Assembly (NCBI RefSeq): GCF_000212415.1 | Contig: NC_015500.1 | Coordinates: forward strand, 1,178,001-1,242,000 | Direction of reading: 5' to 3' | Source: Treponema brennaborense DSM 12168 | GTDB lineage: Bacteria; Spirochaetota; Spirochaetia; Treponematales; Treponemataceae | DNA: 64,000 bases | In this document: in pieces, positions 44,227 to 52,219 of the stretch | How the letters are laid out: each line of letters starts with the position of its first letter | How positions within the stretch are numbered: the first letter of the stretch is position 1 | Notes under the pieces: generated by a model | The model's input: the letters and a program-made list of their open reading frames with translations, nothing else | Database searches by the model: none | Told to the model about the DNA's origin: nothing | Position numbers and translations under genes: made by a program

Positions 44227-45906
44227 ATGGCACGAACCAAAAACAGGGAAACAAATACTGCTGTTTCTCAATTTTCGTATAATCCTACACGGTGGAATCT
44301 TGCAAAATATATCCGGTTATCCAAAGAGGACTTGAATCGTGGCAAGGACGACAGCAACAGTGTCACCAATCAAAAAAACTTGCTTGATGATTATTACAGA
44401 CAGCACCTTGATGAATTTGAAAGCGCCGAAACCTATGTTGATGACGGTTGCACAGGTACAGACACGAACCGGGCAGATTTTCAAAGACTGCTGGCCGACA
44501 TTTACGCGAAAAAGGTAAACTGCGTGATTGTCAAAGACCTTTCCCGTCTTTCCCGTAACTATACGGACGCCGGGAGCCTGATTGAAAATTTGTTTGTTCA
44601 GATGAATGTACGCTTTATCAGCTTGGCAGAGGGCGTAGACAGTTATTTGAACCCTGACAGCGTATCAAGTATTCTTGTTCCTATAACGAACGTAATGAAC
44701 GACCAGTATTGTTACCAAACTTCAAAGAAAATCCGTCAGGTGTTTGACTACAAGAAACGTAATGGCGAATTTATTGGCTCCTATGCCCCCTATGGCTACA
44801 TCAAAGACCCCAATGATAAACACGCTTTGTTGGTAGACCATGAAGCCGCCGAAGTGGTAAAGCAGATTTTTTCCATGTGTCTAAGCGGTATGACCGTCAG
44901 GGCTATTGTGAATCATCTGAACGACCACGGTGTTATGTGTCCTTCCGTTTACAAGCAAAGTCAGGGATTAAAGTACAAATGCCCCAACGGACAGACACAG
45001 CCCATGTGGAGTACCATTACTATCAGCAATATGCTGAAAAATCCCGTCTATGTTGGAGATATGGCACAGGGGCGAAACCGTGTGAAAAGCTACAAGATAC
45101 ACAAAATCGAAGCTGTACCTGAAAAAGACTGGATTGTTGTCCCGAATACCCATGAACCGATTATTGACCGCGAAGCCTTTGAAAAGGTTAAGCAACTGCT
45201 AAAGCGTGACACCCGCACTTCTCCAAAACAGAAACAGCTTTATCTGTTTAGCGGCTTTCTCCGCTGTGCGGATTGTGGCCGGGCAATGTCGCGGATAGCA
45301 AGCAAGGAATTGTACGTTTACTACCAATGCGGAACATATAAGAGCCTTTCTAAAAAAGCCTGCACTATGCACTCTATTAAAAGCACAAGGCTTGAAGCGG
45401 CTGTACTCTATGCAATCCGGCAACAGGTACATCTTGCAGTCAGCTATTCCGCTATTGTATCAAAAATTAACTTGGCTCCGCTCAAAAAAAGCCAGTCGAT
45501 ACGGCTGAATGAACTGATTACCGCAAAAGAAAAAGAGCTTACCAAAATCATGCGGTACAAGCAAGCACTTTATCAGGACTGGAAAGACGGTCATATCACA
45601 CATAATGATTACCGCCACATGAGTGAAGATTATGAACAGCAAAATGAAGCCATTGGCACAGTGATTGCCAATCTGAAAAAAGAGCGGGACGAACTGGAAA
45701 ATGGCATTGACACCGAAAATCCTTTTTTAGCAACTTTCCGAAAATACGAGAACATCGACAAGCTGACAAGAGAAATCTTAATCGAACTGGTTGACCATAT
45801 CAAAGTATACGAGGGCGGCGACATAAGCATACGGTTTAAGTTTGCCGACGAGCTGCGCCGCATTATCCAGTATATCGAAGTCAACTCGCATTTACAGGTA
45901 GGATAA
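44227..45906 (+). CDS. Large serine recombinase (TndX/TnpX type)
   Basis: 559 residues. N-terminal resolvase domain with the catalytic serine near residue 32 (LAKYIRLSKEDLNRG), YVDDGCTGTDTNRADFQRLL, and IVKDLSRLSRNYTDAGSLIE. A recombinase domain (YAPYGYIKDPNDKHALLVDH ... TISNMLKNPVYVGDMAQGRN) and a zinc ribbon (LRCADCGRAMSR ... YYQCGTYKSLSKKACTMHSI) follow, then a long coiled coil and a C-terminal domain. It catalyses integration and excision of the element. Start supported by GGAAGGAGG. It is the last gene of the element, near its right end. Confidence 0.93.
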   Translation: MARTKNRETNTAVSQFSYNPTRWNLAKYIRLSKEDLNRGKDDSNSVTNQKNLLDDYYRQHLDEFESAETYVDDGCTGTDTNRADFQRLLADIYAKKVNCVIVKDLSRLSRNYTDAGSLIENLFVQMNVRFISLAEGVDSYLNPDSVSSILVPITNVMNDQYCYQTSKKIRQVFDYKKRNGEFIGSYAPYGYIKDPNDKHALLVDHEAAEVVKQIFSMCLSGMTVRAIVNHLNDHGVMCPSVYKQSQGLKYKCPNGQTQPMWSTITISNMLKNPVYVGDMAQGRNRVKSYKIHKIEAVPEKDWIVVPNTHEPIIDREAFEKVKQLLKRDTRTSPKQKQLYLFSGFLRCADCGRAMSRIASKELYVYYQCGTYKSLSKKACTMHSIKSTRLEAAVLYAIRQQVHLAVSYSAIVSKINLAPLKKSQSIRLNELITAKEKELTKIMRYKQALYQDWKDGHITHNDYRHMSEDYEQQNEAIGTVIANLKKERDELENGIDTENPFLATFRKYENIDKLTREILIELVDHIKVYEGGDISIRFKFADELRRIIQYIEVNSHLQVG

Positions 45907-46008
45907 GACACCTACACACGAACAGAGCTTGTTGGTTTTCCTAATATATAACACTCATATGAAGATACAGAGGGGTGGTGTTTTGGAAAAGATCTTGTTA
46001 TTGAAGGT

Positions 46009-46314
46009 ATGAATTGGGAAGAAAAGAAAAGTCTAAGAGGGCAATACGTTACAGAAGATAGTTTGATATCGCTAATTGTAAAAGAAACAAATAAAGATTT
46101 AGCAGCAATCAACGACAGCCGAGTGCGAGTACGTTCAGAACCAAATCTAAAGTGTGAAACACTTGATTATGTAAACAAAGGGGACTCTGTAAAAATTCTG
46201 GACCGAAGTACCGACAAACAGCAAATAGGCGATATGAACGATTACTGGTACAATGTAGAATTGCAAAACGGCACAAAAGGCTGGGTCTACGGAGCATATA
46301 TTGATTCGTTGTAG
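46009..46314 (+). CDS. SH3-domain protein, 5' part missing
   Basis: 101 residues from the ATG at 46009, but the same frame is open back to 45952 and reads SYEDTEGWCFGKDLVIEG, which looks like the end of a preceding SH3 repeat. A complete bacterial SH3 domain lies at the C-terminus (SRVRVRSEPNLKCETLDYV ... NDYWYNVELQNGTKGWVYGA). The 5' part is absent and the recombinase gene ends only 45 bases before, so the mobile element probably inserted into this gene. The remainder is likely non-functional. Confidence 0.65.
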   Translation: MNWEEKKSLRGQYVTEDSLISLIVKETNKDLAAINDSRVRVRSEPNLKCETLDYVNKGDSVKILDRSTDKQQIGDMNDYWYNVELQNGTKGWVYGAYIDSL

Positions 46315-46502
46315 CACACTCCCTACGGATGAATTGCTTTACCGTTTTACAACCAGACAGCAATGCAGCAAATGTTTTAAAATCGATGAGTGGTTCAGAT
46401 TATTACTTCAAATCATTTTCAACAACAATTAGATTTATTTAAGTACTGGGGAATATACAATGGATATGAGTTTAACATAAAACTAGAGGGGAAAGTAAGG
46501 CC

Positions 46503-47444
46503 ATGAAAAAAATTATTGGAATAGTATTAGCTTTAACGATTACAGGTGTAATTTTTTGTCAAGAAATCAATTGGTTCCCATATTCCTTTGAAAATGAGAC
46601 ATGGGATATTTCGGGTTTTGAAAATGAATATATTATTATTTTTCTTTCACCGGGGAATTGCATAATTACACAAGTTTTTGATAATAATAAAAAGGTTGAA
46701 GATGGATTTGTTTATATTGAAGATAGTAATAATTCACAAAAACCTCTTTATTTGTTAGAAGGTCAGAATATATTGATTGCATCAGGATATTATTTATATG
46801 GCTTCCTATATCAATCGACATTAATTTATGAAGGAATATCAAATTGGTTAGAATTTAAGGCTGAAAAATTAGCTACTCCAAATGGAGAAGATGATATTCG
46901 AGGTTTTACATTATATGAAACAGGTATAAATAAAATAACAGCATCATCGTATTTAAAAGAAACTATAAATGGTAAAGTTATAAGTTATACACCTGATTTT
47001 TTTATAGATAAAATTTTTCTTCAACATACACATGATACCTTCAATATTTGGCACTATGATTCTTATACAGCGCCCTGGGTAGAAGGAGTAAAAGGCCATG
47101 GAATAGGAGAATGGCTCGATGTTGAATTCAAATATAAATCTGATGAAATACAAATATTAAATGGATTTGTAGATTTTAGACGGATGAATCTATATCTTGA
47201 TAATAGTAGAGTGAAAAGAGTACTAATAGAATCGGAAAATCCGAAGTTTTCAAAAGAATATAATTTAGAAGATATTGTAAAATATAATGTTATACAATTA
47301 CCGGAAAAGACTGATAAAATTCGTATAACCATAAAAGATGTATATCCTGGGCGGAAATGGGATGATACATGTATTTCATCAATTTTAATTACAAACCCTG
47401 ATTTACCACCACGAGAAAAACAACTTGAAGAAAATATGACATAA
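46503..47444 (+). CDS. Exported protein with NADase-type glycan-binding domain
   Basis: 313 residues, AT-rich. Signal peptide MKKIIGIVLALTITGVIFCQ. The C-terminal ~140 residues have a discoidin-like beta pattern, ending in the motif DKIRITIKDVYPGRKWDDTC followed by ISSILI, the hallmark of the NADase-type glycan-binding domain found in treponeme surface proteins (family knowledge from memory). The N-terminal half is unclassified. Likely an envelope or surface carbohydrate-binding protein. An SH3 fragment directly follows. Confidence 0.65.
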   Translation: MKKIIGIVLALTITGVIFCQEINWFPYSFENETWDISGFENEYIIIFLSPGNCIITQVFDNNKKVEDGFVYIEDSNNSQKPLYLLEGQNILIASGYYLYGFLYQSTLIYEGISNWLEFKAEKLATPNGEDDIRGFTLYETGINKITASSYLKETINGKVISYTPDFFIDKIFLQHTHDTFNIWHYDSYTAPWVEGVKGHGIGEWLDVEFKYKSDEIQILNGFVDFRRMNLYLDNSRVKRVLIESENPKFSKEYNLEDIVKYNVIQLPEKTDKIRITIKDVYPGRKWDDTCISSILITNPDLPPREKQLEENMT

Positions 47445-47445
47445 A

Positions 47446-47499
47446 AAAATAGGCAAAGATGAAGCTTATTGGTATAAAGTAGAAACGGACGTACACTGA
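47446..47499 (+). pseudogene. SH3-domain fragment
   Basis: Seventeen codons KIGKDEAYWYKVETDVH then TGA, matching the core strand of the SH3 repeats at 46009-46314. It lacks both domain ends. It would join naturally with the SYEDTEGWCFGKDL start of the 45952 frame, suggesting duplicated and broken copies of one gene family. Confidence 0.45.
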
Positions 47500-47660
47500 A
47501 GCCAAGATAGAAGGGCTTCTAGGCTATACAATGCAGTTGTCTTTATTCAAAATATCTGATTTTCAAAAAAAACTTGCTTGATGCAGCAAATTCACTTCAT
47601 TTTCTCCCATAATATATATGCCGAGTGAACGGTACCGATTATCGGAAATCGCAGCTATTT

Positions 47661-47767
47661 GCTGAGCCGCGGCCGGCGCTTTCGGCCAACGTTGCCCGGT
47701 TGCCGGATACGCGGCCAGTCGCTGAGCCGAGCCGCCGTCTTTGGCCAACGTTGCCCGGTTGCCAGAA
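47661..47767. repeat. Direct repeat pair upstream of the Rpn-type gene
   Basis: Two GC-rich copies of about 47 bases (from 47661 and from 47721), period about 60, both starting GCTGAGCCG and ending GGCCAACGTTGCCCGGTTGCC. GC content jumps from the AT-rich island to this region. The 47500-47830 interval holds no gene that I can support. Confidence 0.8.
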
Positions 47768-47830
47768 CTGCTGCCACCCACCGGCGGCAACCGGCACCGT
47801 CCGCTCGGAGCGTCATATACAGGAGAGACC

Positions 47831-48742
47831 ATGAACGCAGATTTTCCCCGCTGGGAAGACGTTACCATCACCAACGACTTCTTCTTCGCCTATTCGATGC
47901 TTCACGACACCGAACTGTGCCGTCTCCTTCTGCGCACCCTGCTCAAGCTGGACGCAAAAGAAATCACCTACGTCAACACGCAGGAAACGCTCGCCGCCGC
48001 ACCCGGCTCCAAAAGCGTCCGCCTCGACGTGCTGCTCGAAACCACCGGTGAAATCGTCAACGTCGAAATGCAGACGACCTCCGAGCCGAACCTGTTCAAA
48101 CGGATCCGCTATTACCAAAGCTCCATCGACATCGGCACCGCACAGCGTGGCGTTGATTACGACGACCTGAAAAAGCTGTACGTTCTGTTCATCTGCACGA
48201 AGGATCCGTTCGGCGAAGGGCTGCCGCGCTACACGCTCAGAACCGTCTGCGACGAGCACACTGCGCTCGACGTTCGGGACGAACGGTTTGCCGTCGTCTA
48301 TAATGCCTCAGCGTATGAAAACGAGCTTGATTCTGAAACGGCGGCCATGTTACACTATATAGCGGAAGGCGGAACGGACACGGAGACGGCAAAGAGCTTT
48401 GCCGAACGGGTGTTCAAGCTGAAAACCGACGGTGCCGCCAAGGGGGCGTTCATGAAGTACGAGATAGAAATCAAACGCATCCGTAAGGAAGGCTTTGCCG
48501 AGGGCGAATCCCTCGGTTTTGCAGCGGGCCGTAATGAGGGCATTGCTGAAGGTGAAACACGCGGCATGGAAAAAGGCAGAATTACCGGCATTACGGAAGG
48601 TCGCACACAAGGTAAATCCGAAGAAAAATACGCTACAGCCGGCAACCTCTTATCTATGGGAGTGCTTACGCCGGAGCAGATTGCCGCTGCTACGGAATTA
48701 CCGCTGGAAACCGTGCGGGAGCTCGCTTGCAGGGAAGAATAA
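47831..48742 (+). CDS. PD-(D/E)XK nuclease family transposase-like (Rpn/PDDEXK_2) protein
   Basis: 303 residues from the ATG at 47831 (AGGAGAG upstream). The nuclease core is visible: ITNDFFFAYSMLHDTELCRL at the start, then KSVRLDVLLETTGEIVNVEM followed by QT, supplying the Asp and the Glu-x-Gln of the site. The C-terminal part is a Gly/Glu-rich repeat (EGFAEGESLGFAAGRNEG, IAEGETRGMEKGRITGITEG), typical of this family. Often multicopy in treponemes. The role (recombination-promoting nuclease) is known for Rpn relatives only. Confidence 0.85.
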   Translation: MNADFPRWEDVTITNDFFFAYSMLHDTELCRLLLRTLLKLDAKEITYVNTQETLAAAPGSKSVRLDVLLETTGEIVNVEMQTTSEPNLFKRIRYYQSSIDIGTAQRGVDYDDLKKLYVLFICTKDPFGEGLPRYTLRTVCDEHTALDVRDERFAVVYNASAYENELDSETAAMLHYIAEGGTDTETAKSFAERVFKLKTDGAAKGAFMKYEIEIKRIRKEGFAEGESLGFAAGRNEGIAEGETRGMEKGRITGITEGRTQGKSEEKYATAGNLLSMGVLTPEQIAAATELPLETVRELACREE

Positions 48743-48780
48743 AAACCGGCGGTCTGCATAATCCGAGCGCCTCAGTATAA

Positions 48781-49058
48781 TCAGCACAGGTTCAAACTAT
48801 CCTTCCGAAGCCGCAATTCATTTTTTGTTCGCATGTCCGGTTCCGCGCCTTCCGAAAGCCGCGTACGCGGCGTCTTGGCAGTATCATATTTCTTTGTCAC
48901 TTTCGCGTCTGTGCGCTCTTTACGCTCATATCCGATGATGCGGCGGACAACGCTGTCGTTTTCCTGCTTCACGAAACAGCTGTCGTTCTTTCCGTACGGA
49001 CGGCAGTGTGTGAACGTGATGTCGTGTTCCTCGCTCCATCCCAGCAGTGCACTGCGTA
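48781..49058 (-). pseudogene. 3' remnant of an integrase-core (rve) transposase
   Basis: Minus-strand frame from about 49058 to the stop at 48781. It begins in SALLGWSEEHDITFTHCRPY, continues GKNDSCFVKQENDSVVRRII and ends AKTPRTRLSEGAEPDMRTKN..., matching the C-terminal part of IS-type integrase cores (R-PY-KND-FVEQKN... pattern). The catalytic Asp residues and the N-terminus are missing, and the fragment has no start codon at its 5' edge. A dead insertion sequence. Confidence 0.6.
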
Positions 49059-49097
49059 TTTTTGAATTTTATTGCAAAATGATTTAGTTCATGTACA

Positions 49098-49480
49098 GTG
49101 AAGAAATCGGAATTATCTGATATATCAGAAGAAGCATCAGAAATTGTGCAATCGGAATTATCTGAGGGTCAAACCGACGTTTGGAGAGAAAGGGAATATC
49201 CTCTTTCATGGTATGAGGGTACATGGCTTTCATTAGCTTGCGGTTATGATTCAAAAGATAAAGACGGTTAGATGTCAGTGTTGCAGATAGTGTGTATTAT
49301 TTTAATAATAAATCAATCATTTTACACGTTGGTGATATTGATGTAGCAGGGTATCAACGAGAAAATATAATAAAAGAAGTAGCGCTGAATGATTGGTGGT
49401 ATAAAGAAATAGTACTGCTGTTTGTGCTTTCAGACCGCCAGGTCGGTTGGCCTTATGTACGGGCCGCGCAGTCTGCTTGA
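49098..49480 (+). pseudogene. Frameshifted gene remnant, unknown family
   Basis: Two frames read as one protein with a single-base shift near 49268. The first (GTG 49098 to TAG 49271) gives SELSDISEEASEIVQSELSE ... WYEGTWLSLACGYDSKDKDG. The second continues LDVSVADSVYYFNNKSIILH ... VALNDWWYKEIVLL to 49480. Amino-acid composition looks protein-like, and the 16-base segment AATCGGAATTATCTGA occurs twice (49105, 49150), but I recognise no family. AT-rich like the island. Confidence 0.4.
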
Positions 49481-49505
49481 CACATCGGGCGAATCGGTAT
49501 ATCAT
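49477..49505 (+). promoter_or_regulatory. Promoter of the carboxyltransferase gene
   Basis: TTGACA (49477-49482), 17-base spacer, TATCAT (49500-49505), about 60 bases before the ATG. Confidence 0.65.
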
Positions 49506-49566
49506 AAAAATGACATTATAACTAATTTTGTCAGTTTGATACTTCCTGTAGAAAGTGAGGGTACGT

Positions 49567-51054
49567 ATGGAATACAATGTTGAAAAACAGCATGCAAAAG
49601 GTAAACTTCATGCAATCGAACGCATTCACGCGCTCGTCGATAAAGATTCTTTTATGGAAATCTATTCAGGTGTAAAACACAATTGTACCAGTTTCGGTAT
49701 GGACAAAAAAGATATTCCGTACGACGGCGTTATCACCGGTTTCGGCACGATTAACGGCAAAAAAGTCGCCGTTTACGCGCAGGATTTTACCGTACAGGGC
49801 GGCTCGCTCGGTAAAATGCACGGCGATAAAATCGCTCAGCTCATCGATATGGCGATCGACGCGCGCTGTCCCGTCATCGGCATCAACGATTCGGGCGGAG
49901 CGCGCATTCAGGAAGGCGTAAACTCGCTGGCCGGATACGGCGAACTGTTTTATCAGAACGTGCGCGCCTCCGGTTATATCCCGCAGATTTCGATCATTGC
50001 CGGTCCGTGCGCGGGCGGAGCGGTGTATTCGCCGGGAATTACCGACTTCATTTTTACCGTGGATAAAATCAGCTATATGTTTATCACGGGACCCAAAGTC
50101 GTCAAAAGCGTCATGTTTCTTGATATTACCGAAGAAGACCTCGGCGGCGGCACGGTGCATTCCCAGAAAAGCGGCGTAACGCATTTCCGCTGTCCCGATG
50201 AAAGCGATTGTTATTCAAAAGTGCGCGCGCTGCTCGATTATATTCCGCACTATTACGGAGAAAGCGTTTCCGCACAGAAATTCAAGTTCGATGAAAAGAA
50301 AAAAGCAAAGAAAATAGAAGCAGTTATACCCGAACGCAGTACGCAGGGATACGATATCCGCGACGTAATCGATTGCGTTACCGACGACGATTCGTTTTTT
50401 GAAGTCGCCTCCGAATTTGCGGTGAGCGTCGTTACCGGTTTTGCCCGCGTCGAGGGAAAAACGGTCGGCGTTATCGCGAACAATCCGGCGGGACTCGGCG
50501 GCATCATGAATTGCGACGCTTCGGACAAGGCCGCACGCTTCGTCCGGTATTGCGACGCGTTCAACGTTCCGCTTTTGAACCTGGTCGATATTCCCGGCTT
50601 CATCCCCGGTCCGCAGGAAGAGCAGAAAGGCATTATCCGCCACGGCGCAAAGCTGATTTACGCTTATTCCGAGGCGACGGTGCCGAAAGTAACCGTCATT
50701 ACGCGTAAAGCGTACGGCGGTGCGTACATCGCCATGTGCTCGAAGCATTTGGGAGCCGATTTCGTGTTCGCCTGGCCAAAGGCCGAAATCGCCGTCATGG
50801 GTGCGGAAGGCGCTATCCAGATTCTGTACGCCAAAGAGCTCAAAGATCCGGCGCAAGCGCAATTGGTCGCGCAGAAAACGCAGGAATACAAGGATACGGT
50901 CATGACGCCGAAAACGGCGGCGGAGCGCGGATATATTTCGGAAGTTATCAATCCTGCGGAAACGCGCGCTAAAATAGCCCAGTGCTTCCGTCTTTTGGAC
51001 AATAAGAAACCGACGGCAAAAATCGAGAAAAAACACGGCAATATTCCGCTGTAA
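49567..51054 (+). CDS. Acyl-CoA carboxyltransferase (propionyl-CoA carboxylase beta / decarboxylase alpha type)
   Basis: 495 residues, ATG at 49567 with GAAAGTGAGGG upstream. Two crotonase-like halves: the first with INDSGGARIQEGVNSLAGYG and the oxyanion-forming AGPCAGGAVYSPG, the second with DIPGFIPGPQEEQKGIIRHG and AYGGAYIAMCSKHLGADFVF. These bind carboxybiotin and the acyl-CoA. It could be PccB, or the alpha subunit of the sodium-pumping methylmalonyl-CoA decarboxylase (MmdA); no biotin carrier, biotin carboxylase or decarboxylase membrane subunit is encoded beside it, so the partner complex is undecided. Confidence 0.88.
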   Translation: MEYNVEKQHAKGKLHAIERIHALVDKDSFMEIYSGVKHNCTSFGMDKKDIPYDGVITGFGTINGKKVAVYAQDFTVQGGSLGKMHGDKIAQLIDMAIDARCPVIGINDSGGARIQEGVNSLAGYGELFYQNVRASGYIPQISIIAGPCAGGAVYSPGITDFIFTVDKISYMFITGPKVVKSVMFLDITEEDLGGGTVHSQKSGVTHFRCPDESDCYSKVRALLDYIPHYYGESVSAQKFKFDEKKKAKKIEAVIPERSTQGYDIRDVIDCVTDDDSFFEVASEFAVSVVTGFARVEGKTVGVIANNPAGLGGIMNCDASDKAARFVRYCDAFNVPLLNLVDIPGFIPGPQEEQKGIIRHGAKLIYAYSEATVPKVTVITRKAYGGAYIAMCSKHLGADFVFAWPKAEIAVMGAEGAIQILYAKELKDPAQAQLVAQKTQEYKDTVMTPKTAAERGYISEVINPAETRAKIAQCFRLLDNKKPTAKIEKKHGNIPL

Positions 51055-51070
51055 TATCCGGATGTTTTCA

Positions 51071-51099
51071 TTGACAATACGAAACGGTATGAGTACATT
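51071..51099 (+). promoter_or_regulatory. Promoter of the beta-barrel protein gene
   Basis: TTGACA (51071-51076), 17-base spacer, TACATT (51094-51099), leaving a 5' leader of about 66 bases before the ATG. Confidence 0.6.
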
Positions 51100-51171
51100 T
51101 AAGGTGTAACTTTTTACAGATACACAGCGCCGTTTACGGCGGGCGTATCCGATATTTTTTGGAGGTTTAGA

Positions 51172-51636
51172 ATGAACAAGAAGATTTTAGTTGTTGCGGC
51201 CGTTTTGATGATTGCCTGCGCCGCGGGTGCGTTCGCGTTCGGTATCGGTATTCAGGGCGGCGGCGGATACCCGGCGCCCGGTAATGCCGGCGTTACATTT
51301 AAATTGGATTCGCTTCCGCTCGTTTTTGCGGCGAACGCTTCGTTCGGCGACAGTTTCCGTATCGGTGCAACTGCCGATTACTGGGTGTTGAACGATACTA
51401 TCACCGGTCCGCTGAACTGGTTTATCGGCGGCGGTGTGGGAGCGGGATTTTCCGTCGGCAGCGACTTCGCCGTATTGCTGACGGCCCGCGTGCCGGTCGG
51501 TCTCAATATGTTTTTGGTAGACGGATTTATCGAACCGTACGTACAGGTTGTTCCGGCGCTCGGCCTTAACTTCGGAAGCGGTTCACTGTTTAACTTCGTG
51601 TTCGACGCGAATCTCGGCGTAAGATTCTGGTTCTAA
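51172..51636 (+). CDS. Small outer-membrane beta-barrel-like protein (DUF3996-like)
   Basis: 154 residues, ATG at 51172 with GGAGG upstream. Signal peptide MNKKILVVAAVLMIACAAGA to FAF. The mature chain is Gly-rich with alternating hydrophobic strands (FGIGIQGGGGYPAPGNAGVT, WFIGGGVGAGFSVGSDFAVL, LNFGSGSLFNFVFDANLGVR) and ends in the aromatic FWF, a beta-barrel insertion signal. Resembles the small spirochaete barrels grouped as DUF3996; the assignment is from general pattern. Confidence 0.65.
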   Translation: MNKKILVVAAVLMIACAAGAFAFGIGIQGGGGYPAPGNAGVTFKLDSLPLVFAANASFGDSFRIGATADYWVLNDTITGPLNWFIGGGVGAGFSVGSDFAVLLTARVPVGLNMFLVDGFIEPYVQVVPALGLNFGSGSLFNFVFDANLGVRFWF

Positions 51637-51696
51637 ATTAAGGTCGGCAGGGCCCCCGCCGCCGCGGCGTTTTCAAGCCGTGTGCGGGTCGGCCCG

Positions 51697-52218
51697 TTAC
51701 TGCAGCTGCCGGATATATCCGGCAGCGAGCCGTACCAGCTTTTCCGCATCCTGCTCGTCGGGATGCGATTGTGCCGCGTCAAAATTATCGAGCAGCTGCT
51801 GCGTTCGCTCGGGATTCTGCGCGAGCTGCGATTCATACCGCTGCCGAACGGACAGCGGCATCTTTCCCTGACACATATACGAGCCGACGACCGTATCGGA
51901 AGCATCCGTATGCTGCCGGACCCGCTGCACTATCCGGTCAAAATAGGCCGGCTCTCCGCCGAATCCGGCCGTTCCGAACAGAAATATATTTTTATTCCGC
52001 AGTTTTTCCAGAAAGCCGGATATGTCCCCGGCGCAGTCGCCCTTATCGGTCCAGAATCCGGTAAAAATCAGATCAGCCCGTTCGGCTGCCTCTGCTGCCG
52101 TATCCGACGCCGGTGAACCGAAATAAAGACAGTCGCTTTCAGGCAATGCCTTTTTGAGCGCCTGCGCCAGAAGGGCAGTGTTGCCCGTCCGGCTGCTGTA
52201 CACGACGGCGTATTTCAT
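51697..52218 (-). CDS. Flavodoxin-family protein
   Basis: 173 residues from the ATG at 52218 on the minus strand. The FMN phosphate loop is at the very start (YAVVYSSRTGNTALLAQALK), followed by FTGFWTDKGDCAGDISGFLE and IFLFGTAGFGGEP. Likely an FMN-binding electron carrier or a protein using the flavodoxin fold. Starts one base after the stop of the upstream 608-residue gene, so it is the last member of the hflK operon. Confidence 0.85.
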   Translation of the reverse strand: MKYAVVYSSRTGNTALLAQALKKALPESDCLYFGSPASDTAAEAAERADLIFTGFWTDKGDCAGDISGFLEKLRNKNIFLFGTAGFGGEPAYFDRIVQRVRQHTDASDTVVGSYMCQGKMPLSVRQRYESQLAQNPERTQQLLDNFDAAQSHPDEQDAEKLVRLAAGYIRQLQ

Positions 52219-52219
52219 T

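Noticed and set aside
45907-46008. Exact attachment sites of the serine recombinase
   Set aside because: No direct repeat could be matched between this stretch and 35471-35963; typical cores of such enzymes are only two bases long.
47563-47874. 103-codon minus-strand frame over the GC-rich direct repeats
   Set aside because: Arises from repeat sequence and has atypical composition; it overlaps the real start of the Rpn-type gene.
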